Assembly (NCBI RefSeq): GCF_007971385.1
Contig: NZ_CP042434.1
Coordinates: 3,720,001 to 3,784,000 of the forward strand
DNA: 64,000 nt
Reading direction: 5' to 3'
DNA from: Arachidicoccus ginsenosidivorans
GTDB lineage: Bacteria; Bacteroidota; Bacteroidia; Chitinophagales; Chitinophagaceae
Each line of letters begins with the position of its first letter. The first letter of the stretch is position 1. Position numbers and translations under genes: made by a program. Positions 28,912 through 37,564 of the stretch are shown here, one piece after another. A model generated the notes under the pieces. The model made no database searches. It was not told the DNA's origin and saw only the letters and a program-made list of their open reading frames with translations.

Positions 28912-29964
28912 TTATCCTTTTTGATTGGAGGCCTCTGGATTTGGCTTAACCGCTTCTTCTTTGACCGGGATCATAACAGAGGCTGCAATACTAACGCCTA
29001 CGCATAATACGATCACCCCCAAAGAAATACCAATCGGGATATGTATATGGAAGAATTCAATGAGCATTTTAACCCCGATAAAGATCAGAATAAAGGCGAT
29101 ACCCTGTTGGAGGAAACGGAATTTATTAGCGGCACCTCTAAGTAGGAAAAACAGGCTTCTGAGCCCTAAGATGGCGAAAATATTGCTGGAATAAATTACC
29201 AGGATATCACTGCTGGAGAATTTAGCAGTGGCACTGTCCTTAACCAGGGATACAACGGTTGGAATACTATCCAGTGCAAATGCAATATCCGTTACAGCCA
29301 GCACAATCACAACCAGTGTCAGAGAGGTAAATAATTTTTTGCCGTTTTTTTTGATGGCATATTTACCCATCGGGTCCTCGTCAGTAAAAGGAAGCGTTCT
29401 TTTTACCCATTTAAAAAATTTAGAATCCATCATATTGAACTCATGGGATTCTTTCTGTGCAAACAGTTTGATACCTGTATAGAGTAAAAAGGCGCCAAAA
29501 ATATACATAATCCAATGGAACCGGTCAATCAGGCCGATGCCCACTGCGATAAATAATATCCTGAAAACAATAGCCAGCAAAATACCGATCAGAAGGGCCC
29601 TGCCCATATCCGTTTCCTTTACTTTAAAAGCGGCAAATATTAAAATAAAGACAAAGATATTATCGATACTGAGACTCCATTCCATCAGATAAGCAGAAAT
29701 ATACTTTGTGGCGGCATTTGAGCCGTTTTCATACCAGACGAATGCCCAGAAGACTAGTGAAAGCCCGATCCAGAAAATCGTCTGAATGGTGGCTTGTTTA
29801 ATGGTGATCTCTTTTCCTTTTTTGCTCATTAGTCCCAGATCCAGCAGCAATGCGATGATCAGTACAATGCCAAAGGCACCGTACACAATCTCCGTATGTG
29901 TTAGGGCAAAGGCCAGCACAGCATTTAAGGTAGACGAAATAGTGGATAAAAGTGTTGTGTTCAT
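28912..29964 (-). CDS. TerC/Alx-family membrane transporter
   Basis: 350 residues with about nine membrane helices. The two family motifs with buried Asp residues are WSLSIDNIFVFILIFAAFK near 95-115 and AVTDIAFALDSIPTVVS near 230-245. TerC/Alx proteins export Mn2+ (Alx) or affect tellurite resistance; in E. coli alx is controlled by a pH-responsive leader RNA, and whether this gene has one is not visible. The end is hydrophilic (EEAVKPNPEASNQKG). Monocistronic. Confidence 0.93.
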   Translation of the reverse strand: MNTTLLSTISSTLNAVLAFALTHTEIVYGAFGIVLIIALLLDLGLMSKKGKEITIKQATIQTIFWIGLSLVFWAFVWYENGSNAATKYISAYLMEWSLSIDNIFVFILIFAAFKVKETDMGRALLIGILLAIVFRILFIAVGIGLIDRFHWIMYIFGAFLLYTGIKLFAQKESHEFNMMDSKFFKWVKRTLPFTDEDPMGKYAIKKNGKKLFTSLTLVVIVLAVTDIAFALDSIPTVVSLVKDSATAKFSSSDILVIYSSNIFAILGLRSLFFLLRGAANKFRFLQQGIAFILIFIGVKMLIEFFHIHIPIGISLGVIVLCVGVSIAASVMIPVKEEAVKPNPEASNQKG

Positions 29965-30146
29965 GTTGTAAAAATAACAGATTTTCGGTTTTGGGGATTA
30001 ATTGTGCTAATATTTAAAGTGAGGTAAATGCCAGACCCTGTTTAATTTTTTTATAATCTTATATGTTGATGGTGTCACTATTTGTGGCTTTAAAAGTTTT
30101 TCAAGAATTATTATCCAAAATGAATACCAGATTTTGTGGCCTTAAT

Positions 30147-31292
30147 TTAAGACAAACGAAGCTGGCTGACCGCATTTGTTACTAAGGCAATGGTCTGCGC
30201 TATTTCCTGCTGGGTAGTAAAGCGTCCCAGGCAAAACCGGATGCTACTGCGCGCCTGGGTCTCACTAAGCCCCATGGCCAGCAGTACATGACTGGGCTCG
30301 TTACTGGCAGTACTGCAGGCGGAACCGCTGGAAACGGCTATTTCCTGGATTAGTCTGCCTAGTAATCTTTTGCCATCCACTGCATCGAAGCGCAGATTGG
30401 CCACATGCCCGAGTCTGGGTGTCCCTTTTGGAATGTTCGACTGAACACCTTGCAATTTGCTGAGTGCTGCTTCCAATTGGTCCCTTAAGGTGGTAATCTC
30501 CGTTAAATGGGCCTGCTGCAATGGCTCACCACATAAATCCAGGGCTTCAGCCAGCGCGACAATTCCAGGAACATTTAATGTGCCACTGCGCATGGCTTTC
30601 TCATGGCCACCGCCTTGCATCTGCTCGGTAAGCCTGACTCTGGGAGATTTTCTACGAACATAGAGTGCGCCGATTCCTTTAGGGGCGTAAATTTTGTGTC
30701 CTGAGAACGCCATTAAGTCAATACAGTTTTCGTTTACCTGAATAGGCAACTTGCCTATTGCCTGGGTGGCATCTGTAAAAAAAATGACGCCTTTGTCGTG
30801 GCAAAGCTGGCCCAGTGCCTTTATCGGTTGCAGGACGCCTGTTTCATTATTAGCCGTCATGACTGTTGCCAGAATAGTCTCTTCCCGCAGCGCCTCTTTA
30901 AACTGGTCTACATCAATTAATCCGGCGCTGTTTACAGGCAAATAGGTTACTTCGGCTCCTTTGGTCTCCAGGTACCGGCAGGTATCGAGTACCGCAGGGT
31001 GTTCCGTAACAGTGGTGACAATATGGTTGCCCTTAGATCGATAGGTCTCATAGCAACCTTTGATGGCCAGGTTGCAACTCTCTGTAGCTCCTGAGGTGAA
31101 AATGATCTCAGAAGCGTCTGCTCCAAGGTGGGTTGCAATACGTTTACGGGCATTTTCCACTGCAGTATGTGCACTACGACCATAAGGATGTGCACTGGCC
31201 GCATTGCCGAACTGGGTAGAAAAAAAGGGTAAGATCTTAGATATTACCCTTTCATCCACCGGCGTGGTTGCATTATAATCCAGATAAATCAT
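30147..31292 (-). CDS. Cysteine desulfurase (NifS/IscS-type)
   Basis: PLP enzyme that releases sulfur from cysteine for Fe-S clusters and tRNA thiolation. The PLP-binding Lys is residue 200 (AFSGHKIYAPKG), and the persulfide Cys is residue 326 (AVSSGSACSTAS), in the long active-site loop. The N-terminal pattern MIYLDYNATTPVDERV is typical, and His residues in ATESCNLAIKG and VTEHPAVLDTC are in place. The 381-residue length fits group I. It precedes a DUF2911 gene 30 bp upstream on the same strand, but no scaffold or other isc/suf genes are here. It could serve MnmA. Confidence 0.95.
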   Translation of the reverse strand: MIYLDYNATTPVDERVISKILPFFSTQFGNAASAHPYGRSAHTAVENARKRIATHLGADASEIIFTSGATESCNLAIKGCYETYRSKGNHIVTTVTEHPAVLDTCRYLETKGAEVTYLPVNSAGLIDVDQFKEALREETILATVMTANNETGVLQPIKALGQLCHDKGVIFFTDATQAIGKLPIQVNENCIDLMAFSGHKIYAPKGIGALYVRRKSPRVRLTEQMQGGGHEKAMRSGTLNVPGIVALAEALDLCGEPLQQAHLTEITTLRDQLEAALSKLQGVQSNIPKGTPRLGHVANLRFDAVDGKRLLGRLIQEIAVSSGSACSTASNEPSHVLLAMGLSETQARSSIRFCLGRFTTQQEIAQTIALVTNAVSQLRLS

Positions 31293-31322
31293 TTTGTACG
31301 AATACTTTAGCGCCGCTTTAAA

Positions 31323-31835
31323 TTAGGCTTTTTCTACGGTAAATTCAATATCCCAATTGCTCCAGCGAATGGTAACCAGGCCTGATTTTTTCAGTGAAAT
31401 CGTCAATTCTTCTACTTGCTTGGCATCCATTTTAGTCGGTACTTCTACACGTATGAAGTCATTTGACTCATCGTACTGGGTGCCCCATTGGTTCCACAGC
31501 TTATTGAAAATCAGTACAGTGGAGGTTTCGCCAGGAATGGTATAAAGGCTGTATTTACCGGCAGGCAGTTTTTTGCCGCCGACGCTCACATCTTTATCGA
31601 TTTGAAAGACAGTCGCCTCATTAGCACCGGTGCGCCAGACTTTGCCAAAAGGAACGACAGTGGTAATCTCTCTACCTCTCAAAGAAGGTCTGCCGTAGAC
31701 GATTTTTAGATTTACCCCGGAATTTGTTTTAACACTGACACTGTCTTTAGGACTAAGTCTTTTTTTAGGTGCCTGGGCGTTGGCTAACACACCAAGTCCG
31801 ATGGCAAACAGGCAAACCAAAATGAGTTTTTTCAT
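31323..31835 (-). CDS. DUF2911 domain protein, exported
   Basis: 170 residues with a signal peptide (MKKLILVCLFAIGLGVLANA, cleaved before Q). The mature domain reads VKIVYGRPSLRGREI-like sequence, PFGKVWRTGANEATVFQ, and NQWGTQYDESNDFIRV, the DUF2911 pattern. The family has no known function and is found mainly in Bacteroidota. The gap to the downstream desulfurase gene is 30 bases, so cotranscription is likely. Confidence 0.85.
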   Translation of the reverse strand: MKKLILVCLFAIGLGVLANAQAPKKRLSPKDSVSVKTNSGVNLKIVYGRPSLRGREITTVVPFGKVWRTGANEATVFQIDKDVSVGGKKLPAGKYSLYTIPGETSTVLIFNKLWNQWGTQYDESNDFIRVEVPTKMDAKQVEELTISLKKSGLVTIRWSNWDIEFTVEKA

Positions 31836-32025
31836 TTTTAATTATTTTAGGTTTTAAAATGGCATCCTGAGATCATCCATGGCCATGGTATTTTTAAAGG
31901 CCAGAATTAGTCTCATGAGGTGAAGTAACTTCGTGAAATTACATCAAAGATCTTAATGTAAGCAAATTACGTGCTTGACTTTAGATATAATTTAAAAGAT
32001 GGGCAGGTAGCCTTTTGGTAAGGCG

Positions 32026-32475
32026 TTATTTGAGATAACGCTTGATTTCTCGCTCGGTATCCCGTTTTTTCAGGGTTTCCCGCTTGTCGTGCAGCTTTTT
32101 ACCCTTGGCCACGCCAATTTCTACTTTGACCAGGTTTTTTTCATTAATGAAGACCTGTAAGGGGATAATGGTGAGTCCCTTTTCTTTAATAGCGGCCTGT
32201 AATCTTTTTAACTCCCTTTTGGTCAATAAAAGTTTTCTATCGTGAACAGGAAGGTGATTATTAGACGTACCTAATCCATATTGCCCGATAAACAGGCCTC
32301 TGAGCCAGAGTTCGCCTTTATCAAATAGACAGAAACTGTCATTGAAACTTACCTTTCCGCTGCGAATACTCTTGACTTCGGTGCCTAACAGTACAATGCC
32401 TGCAACATATTTAGTATCAATGTTGTAATGGAAATATGCCTGTCTATTTGAATGTGATGCACCCATAAAATTCAA
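32026..32475 (-). CDS. smpB: SsrA-binding protein SmpB
   Basis: Binds tmRNA and brings it to stalled ribosomes. NRQAYFHYNIDTKYVAGIVL, GTEVKSIRSGKVSFND and the basic C-terminus (KKLHDKRETLKKRDTEREIK) are the standard sections. It is 149 residues from ATG 32475; ATG at 32466 (MGASHSN) may be the true start. tmRNA itself is not in this window. It follows no operon partner closely. Confidence 0.96.
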   Translation of the reverse strand: MNFMGASHSNRQAYFHYNIDTKYVAGIVLLGTEVKSIRSGKVSFNDSFCLFDKGELWLRGLFIGQYGLGTSNNHLPVHDRKLLLTKRELKRLQAAIKEKGLTIIPLQVFINEKNLVKVEIGVAKGKKLHDKRETLKKRDTEREIKRYLK

Positions 32476-32738
32476 TGGTTCTAATAACGATTTTAAAGGA
32501 TATTTTTATCTAAAAAATGCAGCTATCCTTAACGCTGCGGTTTATTGCTGTCGCTTTTAAAGTACGATTCTTTTAACTTTTATCAAGTAGCTGACCGTAA
32601 ACCTATTGAATGCATGGGTTATTTTTTTCATTGCCGGATTCGCCTGGTTTTAACGCCCTGCAAACTTAAGCTGATAAATGATAAATCATTCAATTTAAAT
32701 GGTGTCAGGCACTAATGGAACTTTTTGCAACCAGCCAG

Positions 32739-33659
32739 TTAAACCTTAAAATGGCGCAGCATTACACTGAGTTTATCTTTCAGTGTTTTTCTGTCCACAA
32801 TAAAATCTAAAAATCCGTGATCCAGCAAAAACTCACTGCGTTGGAAGCCCTTTGGCAGGTCTTTGCGTATCGTTTCTTTAATGATACGTGGACCGGCAAA
32901 ACCGATGAGTGCGCCTGGTTCGGCAATATTGATGTCTCCCAGCATGGCAAAACTAGCGGAAACACCACCAAAGGTCGGATCAGTTAATAAAGAAACATAG
33001 GGGAGTTGTGCGTCGCTTAACTCGGAGAGCTTGGCACTGGTTTTGGCCATTTGCATCAGCGAGAAGGCGCTTTCCATCATTCGGGCCCCGCCGGATTTGC
33101 TGATGACCATAAAAGGAATTTTTTTATCGATGGCATAATTAACCGCCCGGCTGAACTTTTCTCCCATAACACTACCCAGGGAGCCCCCGATAAAGGCGAA
33201 GTCCATACAGGCAATAATAATGGGCGCCCCATTCATATTGCCGGAAGCTACCCGCATGCTATCTTTTAAATCTGTTTTACTGTAGATGTCGTCCAGGCGT
33301 TTTTGATAGGATTTAAGGTCTGTAAAGCCAAGAAAATCCACACTTTTAATATTGGCAAAATGCTCTTTAAAGGCTTTGTCGTCAAATAATATTTTGAAGT
33401 AATCTTCACTGCCAATCCGGTGGTGGTAACCGCATTTCGGACAGACAAACAAGTTCTCTTCCAGTTCAGAGGAGGTACAGATATAATTACAATCCGGGCA
33501 TTTACTCCATAACCCTTCGGGTACTTCTTTTTTTTCAGAGGTGGTTGTCTGGATGTTTTTGCGCAACCTTTGAAACCATCTTTGCTTGGGTTCTGCGTCT
33601 GTATTCTTATCTTCCTCTGGTATATAATTATTTTCTGATTTCAGTTCTTCTTCGCTCAT
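32739..33659 (-). CDS. accD: Acetyl-CoA carboxylase carboxyltransferase beta subunit
   Basis: Half of the carboxyltransferase that makes malonyl-CoA for fatty acid synthesis. A four-Cys zinc ribbon (Cys54, 57, 73, 76) and the crotonase-like core are present: SGNMNGAPIIIACMDFAFI and PYVSLLTDPTFGGVSASF. The 306-residue length is normal; an acidic lead of about 40 residues precedes the zinc ribbon. A -7 box lies about 30 bases upstream. accA is not nearby. Confidence 0.97.
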   Translation of the reverse strand: MSEEELKSENNYIPEEDKNTDAEPKQRWFQRLRKNIQTTTSEKKEVPEGLWSKCPDCNYICTSSELEENLFVCPKCGYHHRIGSEDYFKILFDDKAFKEHFANIKSVDFLGFTDLKSYQKRLDDIYSKTDLKDSMRVASGNMNGAPIIIACMDFAFIGGSLGSVMGEKFSRAVNYAIDKKIPFMVISKSGGARMMESAFSLMQMAKTSAKLSELSDAQLPYVSLLTDPTFGGVSASFAMLGDINIAEPGALIGFAGPRIIKETIRKDLPKGFQRSEFLLDHGFLDFIVDRKTLKDKLSVMLRHFKV

Positions 33660-33689
33660 ATTTACTTTTAGATATATGTTTCAGACTGA

Positions 33690-33697
33690 CAAAATTA
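33690..33697 (-). promoter_or_regulatory. accD promoter, -7 box
   Basis: TAATTTTG on the minus strand, about 30 bases before the ATG, with a minus-strand TTG at 33722-33720 about 22 bp upstream. Confidence 0.5.
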
Positions 33698-33795
33698 AGG
33701 ACTTTCCCTCTTTATCGGGCAAATTAAGGCTATTTGTTTTAATACAATAATGACAAACGATCGTTATTTTTGTTGAAGTGTTTAAATATGGGGCA

Positions 33796-34410
33796 TTATT
33801 TACCCAATTTTTTAAAATCCACTGCCTGCAAGGAGGAAAACACCGTAGCTGCTTCTTCCAGTGCTGCTTTTGGAATACTGATAATCATCTTGCAGAAAAG
33901 CTGTGATTCCTGGTGTTTGACCAATGCATTAAAGGTTTTTATCCATCGCATCACTTCGCCTAGTCTGGTATAGTCAAAATCCAGCTGGCAATCGATCATG
34001 ATTTGTTTTTTGACCGTTGGTACCATTTGCAGCGCTAATGCTGCAGCCGTTTTATAGGCATTGATCAGTCCCGGCACGCCCAGTAACGTGCCGCCAAAAT
34101 ACCGGACCACGATAATGGCTACATCCGTAAGGCCTTTACTGGTGATCTGGCCCAGTATCGGTTTGCCTGCGCTACCGGAGGGTTCGCCATCATCACTGCT
34201 TCTGAAAATCAGGTTATCTGGCCCTAGTTTATAGGCAAAACAAAAATGAACAGCTTTGCCATGTTCCTTTTTGAGCGTTGTTTGCCTGGCTTTAAACGCT
34301 TCAGGGCTGTTGATGGGGAAAGCGTAGGCTAAAAATTTACTGCCTCTGTCCTTATATTCTGCGGTCGCCTCCTGATCTATGGTATAAAATGATGTCTGGT
34401 CTGTTGTCAT
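33796..34410 (-). CDS. IMPACT/YigZ-family protein
   Basis: 204 residues of the UPF0029/YigZ family: an N-terminal IMPACT domain with the hallmark SSDDGEPSGSAGKPILGQI and VRYFGGTLLGVPGLINAYK, then an EF-G-like C-terminal domain. Its exact role in translation or stress is unsettled. It lies 17 bases after ribD on the same strand, so they are probably cotranscribed. Confidence 0.92.
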   Translation of the reverse strand: MTTDQTSFYTIDQEATAEYKDRGSKFLAYAFPINSPEAFKARQTTLKKEHGKAVHFCFAYKLGPDNLIFRSSDDGEPSGSAGKPILGQITSKGLTDVAIIVVRYFGGTLLGVPGLINAYKTAAALALQMVPTVKKQIMIDCQLDFDYTRLGEVMRWIKTFNALVKHQESQLFCKMIISIPKAALEEAATVFSSLQAVDFKKLGK

Positions 34411-34427
34411 GAATTTCTGATAAATCC

Positions 34428-35594
34428 TTATTCAAAATCTGGCGCAAAATAGCTTATTTTATCCTGTCCCAGCGGAATTTCCAGCTGGAATTCTTTTTTG
34501 CCCAAAAACGGTTCTGATAGACCTGCCCCGATTTTAAGCTGGGTATTGGTGATAATCCGGCATTCATCCCACAGGTTTTGATCAATAAAGGATTGCAATA
34601 ACCGCCTGCCGCCTTCAATTAAAACGCTTTGTATATGATGCTCAAAACAGTAAGCTGCTATTTGCAGGGGGACCGGTTTGACGGGGTCCAGTTGTACATA
34701 ATGGATAGGGAGGCCACGGTTTGGCTGAACATCGGCGACAGCGGCACTGATGGACTGCTGTGTAGCAGGACGCAGCGGACTTTGCAGGATCTTTTCGCTT
34801 TTGATATAATTAAAGATAACAACTGGCGTAGCCGCTGAAGTAGTGTTCTCAAAAATCCTGGCCGATGGCGGGATTTCTAAATGCGGGTCAAGTGCCATTT
34901 TAATGGGAGTGGCCCCAAAATATAAGCGGTTCGTGAGCGCTGGATCGTCTTTAAGGGCAGTGTTTTTACCAACCAATATGGCGGCCGCTTCGCTGCGCCA
35001 TTTATGGACTAGTTTGTCAGTAATCGCACCACTGATTTTTAACCGCTCTGTACTACCTGATTGCTGAACAGGCGCAATAAAATGATCGGCCGTGGCAGCC
35101 CATTTTAGGGTAATAAAAGGCCGTTTTTTTTGATGGAAAGTGAAAAAGCGACGGTTTAGCTGTATACAGTCCTTAGTCCAGGGCCCTTCTGTTATGACTT
35201 CTATACCCGCTTTTTGCAGTTTTTCAACGCCTTTACCGGCGACTTTAGCAAAAGGATCAATGCAGCCGATGACTACCCGGGGTATTTGATGACGGATAAT
35301 CAGATCAGCGCAGGGCGGTGTTTTGCCATGATGCGCACAGGGTTCCAGAGATACATAAAGCGTCGCCTGCTGGATATAGGCCTGATCTTCAGGCCTTACG
35401 GCAGCCAGACAGTTTACCTCTGCGTGCGCCTCTCCATAATGTTTATGCCAACCTTCTGCCAGTATGCGGTTTTTATAAACTAAAACGGCACCTACCATGG
35501 GATTTGGGGCGACATAACCCACGGCTTTTTTGGCCAGTTCCAGGCAGCGCTGCATATAGTTATTGTCACTAAGGATATTGACTTGGTGGTGCAT
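34428..35594 (-). CDS. ribD: Bifunctional riboflavin biosynthesis deaminase/reductase RibD
   Basis: Carries out two consecutive steps of riboflavin synthesis: deamination of the pyrimidine and then reduction of its ribosyl side chain. The deaminase domain (1-145) has the zinc-binding HAEVNCLAAV and SLEPCAHHGKTPPCADLI; the reductase domain follows, with LKWAATADHFIA and RSEAAAILVGKNTALKDDP. The 388-residue length is normal. A -7 box lies only 5-12 bases upstream of the ATG at 35594, giving a near-leaderless transcript. No other rib genes and no FMN riboswitch are seen here. Confidence 0.96.
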   Translation of the reverse strand: MHHQVNILSDNNYMQRCLELAKKAVGYVAPNPMVGAVLVYKNRILAEGWHKHYGEAHAEVNCLAAVRPEDQAYIQQATLYVSLEPCAHHGKTPPCADLIIRHQIPRVVIGCIDPFAKVAGKGVEKLQKAGIEVITEGPWTKDCIQLNRRFFTFHQKKRPFITLKWAATADHFIAPVQQSGSTERLKISGAITDKLVHKWRSEAAAILVGKNTALKDDPALTNRLYFGATPIKMALDPHLEIPPSARIFENTTSAATPVVIFNYIKSEKILQSPLRPATQQSISAAVADVQPNRGLPIHYVQLDPVKPVPLQIAAYCFEHHIQSVLIEGGRRLLQSFIDQNLWDECRIITNTQLKIGAGLSEPFLGKKEFQLEIPLGQDKISYFAPDFE

Positions 35595-35598
35595 GGTG

Positions 35599-35606
35599 CA
35601 AAAATA
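35599..35606 (-). promoter_or_regulatory. ribD promoter, -7 box
   Basis: TATTTTTG(C) on the minus strand, 5 bases before the start codon, implying a leader of almost zero length if used. Confidence 0.4.
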
Positions 35607-35649
35607 TAGCTTATTGGCTGAAAAATTTGTGTATTTCTTAAAAATGGAG

Positions 35650-35672
35650 TTATATTATAACTTATAATATAA
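35650..35672. repeat. Perfect 11-bp inverted repeat in the AT-rich upstream region of the hip operon
   Basis: Arms 35650-35660 and 35662-35672 are exact reverse complements around one C. It lies in an unusually AT-rich stretch about 180 bases before hipB; further related ATAAGTT-type repeats follow to about 35715. It may be a secondary operator or simply a consequence of composition. Confidence 0.45.
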
Positions 35673-35773
35673 AAAATATGATAAAATGGAAGTATAAGTT
35701 TTATAAGTTAGAAAATATGTAAATAATTTCTTACTTTTGTTTGGTCTTTAATGAGGAAAAAGCTATGTAATTT

Positions 35774-35828
35774 AAATATATACTATAATAAATAATTTTT
35801 TAAAAATATATTTTATAGTATATATTTG
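35774..35828 (+). promoter_or_regulatory. Promoter of the hip operon, flanked by a 15-bp inverted repeat
   Basis: Arms 35774-35788 and 35813-35827 are perfect reverse complements separated by 24 bp. The right arm overlaps the -7 box TATATTTG at 35821-35828. A dimeric HTH protein such as the product of the next gene could bind both arms and shut the promoter; autoregulation of this sort is known for HipB. Binding has not been shown. Confidence 0.6.
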
Positions 35829-35849
35829 TAATAAAAAAGAACTATAATC

Positions 35850-36062
35850 ATGACACTTGAAGAAATTGGGAAGGAAATAACGAGTAGACGAAAAGAGCTT
35901 GAAATAACACAACAGGATCTTGGTGAAATGGCTGAAGTGACAACTAAGACGATTTCTCAAATAGAAAATGGAACAGGAAATCCGTCATTCCAAACATTAG
36001 AAAAAATAATGGAAATTTTGGGAATGAAAATTATTATAATGCTAAAAGTGGAAAATTTATGA
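35850..36062 (+). CDS. hipB: HipB-like HTH antitoxin/repressor
   Basis: 70 residues, mainly one XRE-type helix-turn-helix (ITQQDLGEMAEVTTKTISQI at about 20-39) and a short hydrophobic tail (MEILGMKIIIMLKVENL) that could form a beta-strand dimer as in HipB. The stop overlaps the start of the next gene by 4 bases (ATGA). The gene is AT-rich relative to the neighbouring housekeeping genes. It likely represses the operon from the inverted repeat at 35774-35827. Confidence 0.85.
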   Translation: MTLEEIGKEITSRRKELEITQQDLGEMAEVTTKTISQIENGTGNPSFQTLEKIMEILGMKIIIMLKVENL

Positions 36063-36409
36063 GAGGCTTGGTTTATTATAATAATGAATTTGCAGGTATT
36101 ATTGAAAAGACACCTAACGATATATATGTATTCAGGTATGATGATATTTATTTTATGAACCCTGAAATGCCACAAATTAGTGTGACTTTACCCAAAAAAA
36201 AACAGGAGTATCGTTCCGCATTTCTTTTTTCTTTCTTTTCGGGATTATTAGCTGAGGGAGTAAATAAAGAATTGCAATGTAAATATTTTAAAATCGATCC
36301 TGAAGATGAATTTACTAGATTGTTATTGACTGGTAATGAAAACCCAATAGGGGCAGTAATTGTAAAACAAGAATCTGATTTGAAAATACCAAGAAATAGA
36401 ATAGATTGA
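36059..36409 (+). CDS. hipS: HipS-like small protein (HipA N-terminal subdomain)
   Basis: 116 residues corresponding to the N-terminal beta subdomain of HipA, here a separate gene. GLVYYNNEFAGIIEKTPNDI and YVFRYDDIYFMNPEMPQISV are the usual HipA N-terminal pattern, and FLFSFFSGLLAEGVNKEL is the helix that meets the kinase lobe. In E. coli O127 HipBST, the equivalent small protein acts as the antitoxin; that role is inferred here. It starts within hipB and ends 4 bases before the kinase gene, so the three are one operon. AT-rich. Confidence 0.85.
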   Translation: MRGLVYYNNEFAGIIEKTPNDIYVFRYDDIYFMNPEMPQISVTLPKKKQEYRSAFLFSFFSGLLAEGVNKELQCKYFKIDPEDEFTRLLLTGNENPIGAVIVKQESDLKIPRNRID

Positions 36410-36413
36410 TAAT

Positions 36414-37391
36414 ATGATTTGTTTAAGTTGTTATAAAAAAAGTGCAAAAGCTTACTGTCCTTCTTGCAGAAAAATTTTGTTTAAAGGAATAAATATACCT
36501 GATACATTAAATTTTGATACGCCAGTACCTGAAATTTTTTATGTTGATCCAAGTAAAAAAAAGCTGCTATCTGTATCTGGAATGCAGTTGAAATATTCTT
36601 TAAAACTACAAAACAAAGAACTTCAGTTATTAGTTAATCAGGGTGAATATATTTTAAAACCTATACCTAAATATCATCAATTGGAGATAATTGATGATTT
36701 ACCTGAAAACGAGCATCTCACCATGCAGATCGCCCGCCAGGTATTCGGTCTTAAAACGGCTGATAATGCCCTCATTTATTTTCAGGATGGGCGACCCGCT
36801 TATTTAACCCGGCGTTTTGATGTCCTGGATAATGGATTAAAACTGGCCCAGGAGGATTTTTGCCAATTGATGAATAGATCTGCCGGCGTAAATGGAGAAA
36901 ATTTTAAGTATGACAGCTCTTATGATGAGATGGGGCAGATTTTTAGAGAGATCGGAACGCCCGTTACGGAACAAGAAGCCTTTTTTAAACAAATCTTGTT
37001 CAATTATCTGATTTCCAATGGGGATGCTCATTTGAAAAACTTTTCTTTGATTCGGGCCGACCAGGGTGGTTACCGGTTATCACCCGCCTATGATTTGCTT
37101 TGTACTCGTTTGCATACACGGGTGGAATCTGACGTAGCACTTGATTTGTTTGAAGGGGATATGGATTTTCCTTATTACGACACCTATGGTCGTTATGGAA
37201 CGCCGGAATTTCTGGAGCTGTCGGCAAGACTGGGTATCAAAGAAAGTCGCGCCCGACGGTTTTTGGCTGATTTTACCAGTGAGCAAAAAATGGATCAGGT
37301 GAGCCAGATGGTAGAAAACAGCTTTTTATCGGATAGCAGCAAAGAAAAGTATATAGCGCTTCTAAAGGGGAAACGCACGGCCTTTGATTAA
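36414..37391 (+). CDS. hipT: HipT-like Ser/Thr kinase toxin with N-terminal zinc-ribbon-like cysteines
   Basis: 325 residues of the HipA kinase fold. An initial four-Cys motif (Cys3, 6, 15, 18) looks like a zinc ribbon, as found in many Bacteroidota HipA proteins. The Gly-rich loop region has SVS at 53-55, the place of the SxS motif that is autophosphorylated in HipT. Likely ATP Lys82 (ILKPIP), catalytic Asp204 with Asn209 (SNGDAHLKNF) and metal-binding Asp227 (AYDLLC) are all present, so the kinase looks active. Targets such as tRNA synthetases are known for relatives only. Base composition becomes clearly more GC-rich after about 36700. Confidence 0.85.
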   Translation: MICLSCYKKSAKAYCPSCRKILFKGINIPDTLNFDTPVPEIFYVDPSKKKLLSVSGMQLKYSLKLQNKELQLLVNQGEYILKPIPKYHQLEIIDDLPENEHLTMQIARQVFGLKTADNALIYFQDGRPAYLTRRFDVLDNGLKLAQEDFCQLMNRSAGVNGENFKYDSSYDEMGQIFREIGTPVTEQEAFFKQILFNYLISNGDAHLKNFSLIRADQGGYRLSPAYDLLCTRLHTRVESDVALDLFEGDMDFPYYDTYGRYGTPEFLELSARLGIKESRARRFLADFTSEQKMDQVSQMVENSFLSDSSKEKYIALLKGKRTAFD

Positions 37392-37454
37392 GGCTAATGA
37401 TGGCACTCAAATCCCTATAAGTCCAATGCTTGCTTGCGGAGTTAAGCAAAACAA

Positions 37455-37500
37455 CAGATGCGGCCTATTATAAAACTACTTTTATAATAGGCCGCATCTG
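37455..37500. terminator. Bidirectional terminator, perfect 21-bp hairpin
   Basis: Arms 37455-37475 and 37480-37500 match perfectly around a 4-nt loop. It lies between the convergent hip operon and the DUF3078 gene. Confidence 0.8.
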
Positions 37501-37564
37501 TTTATAATATAGATGTGCCAATATTTAAACATTTAAATAAAGGGCACAAATGTCCATGCTAATT

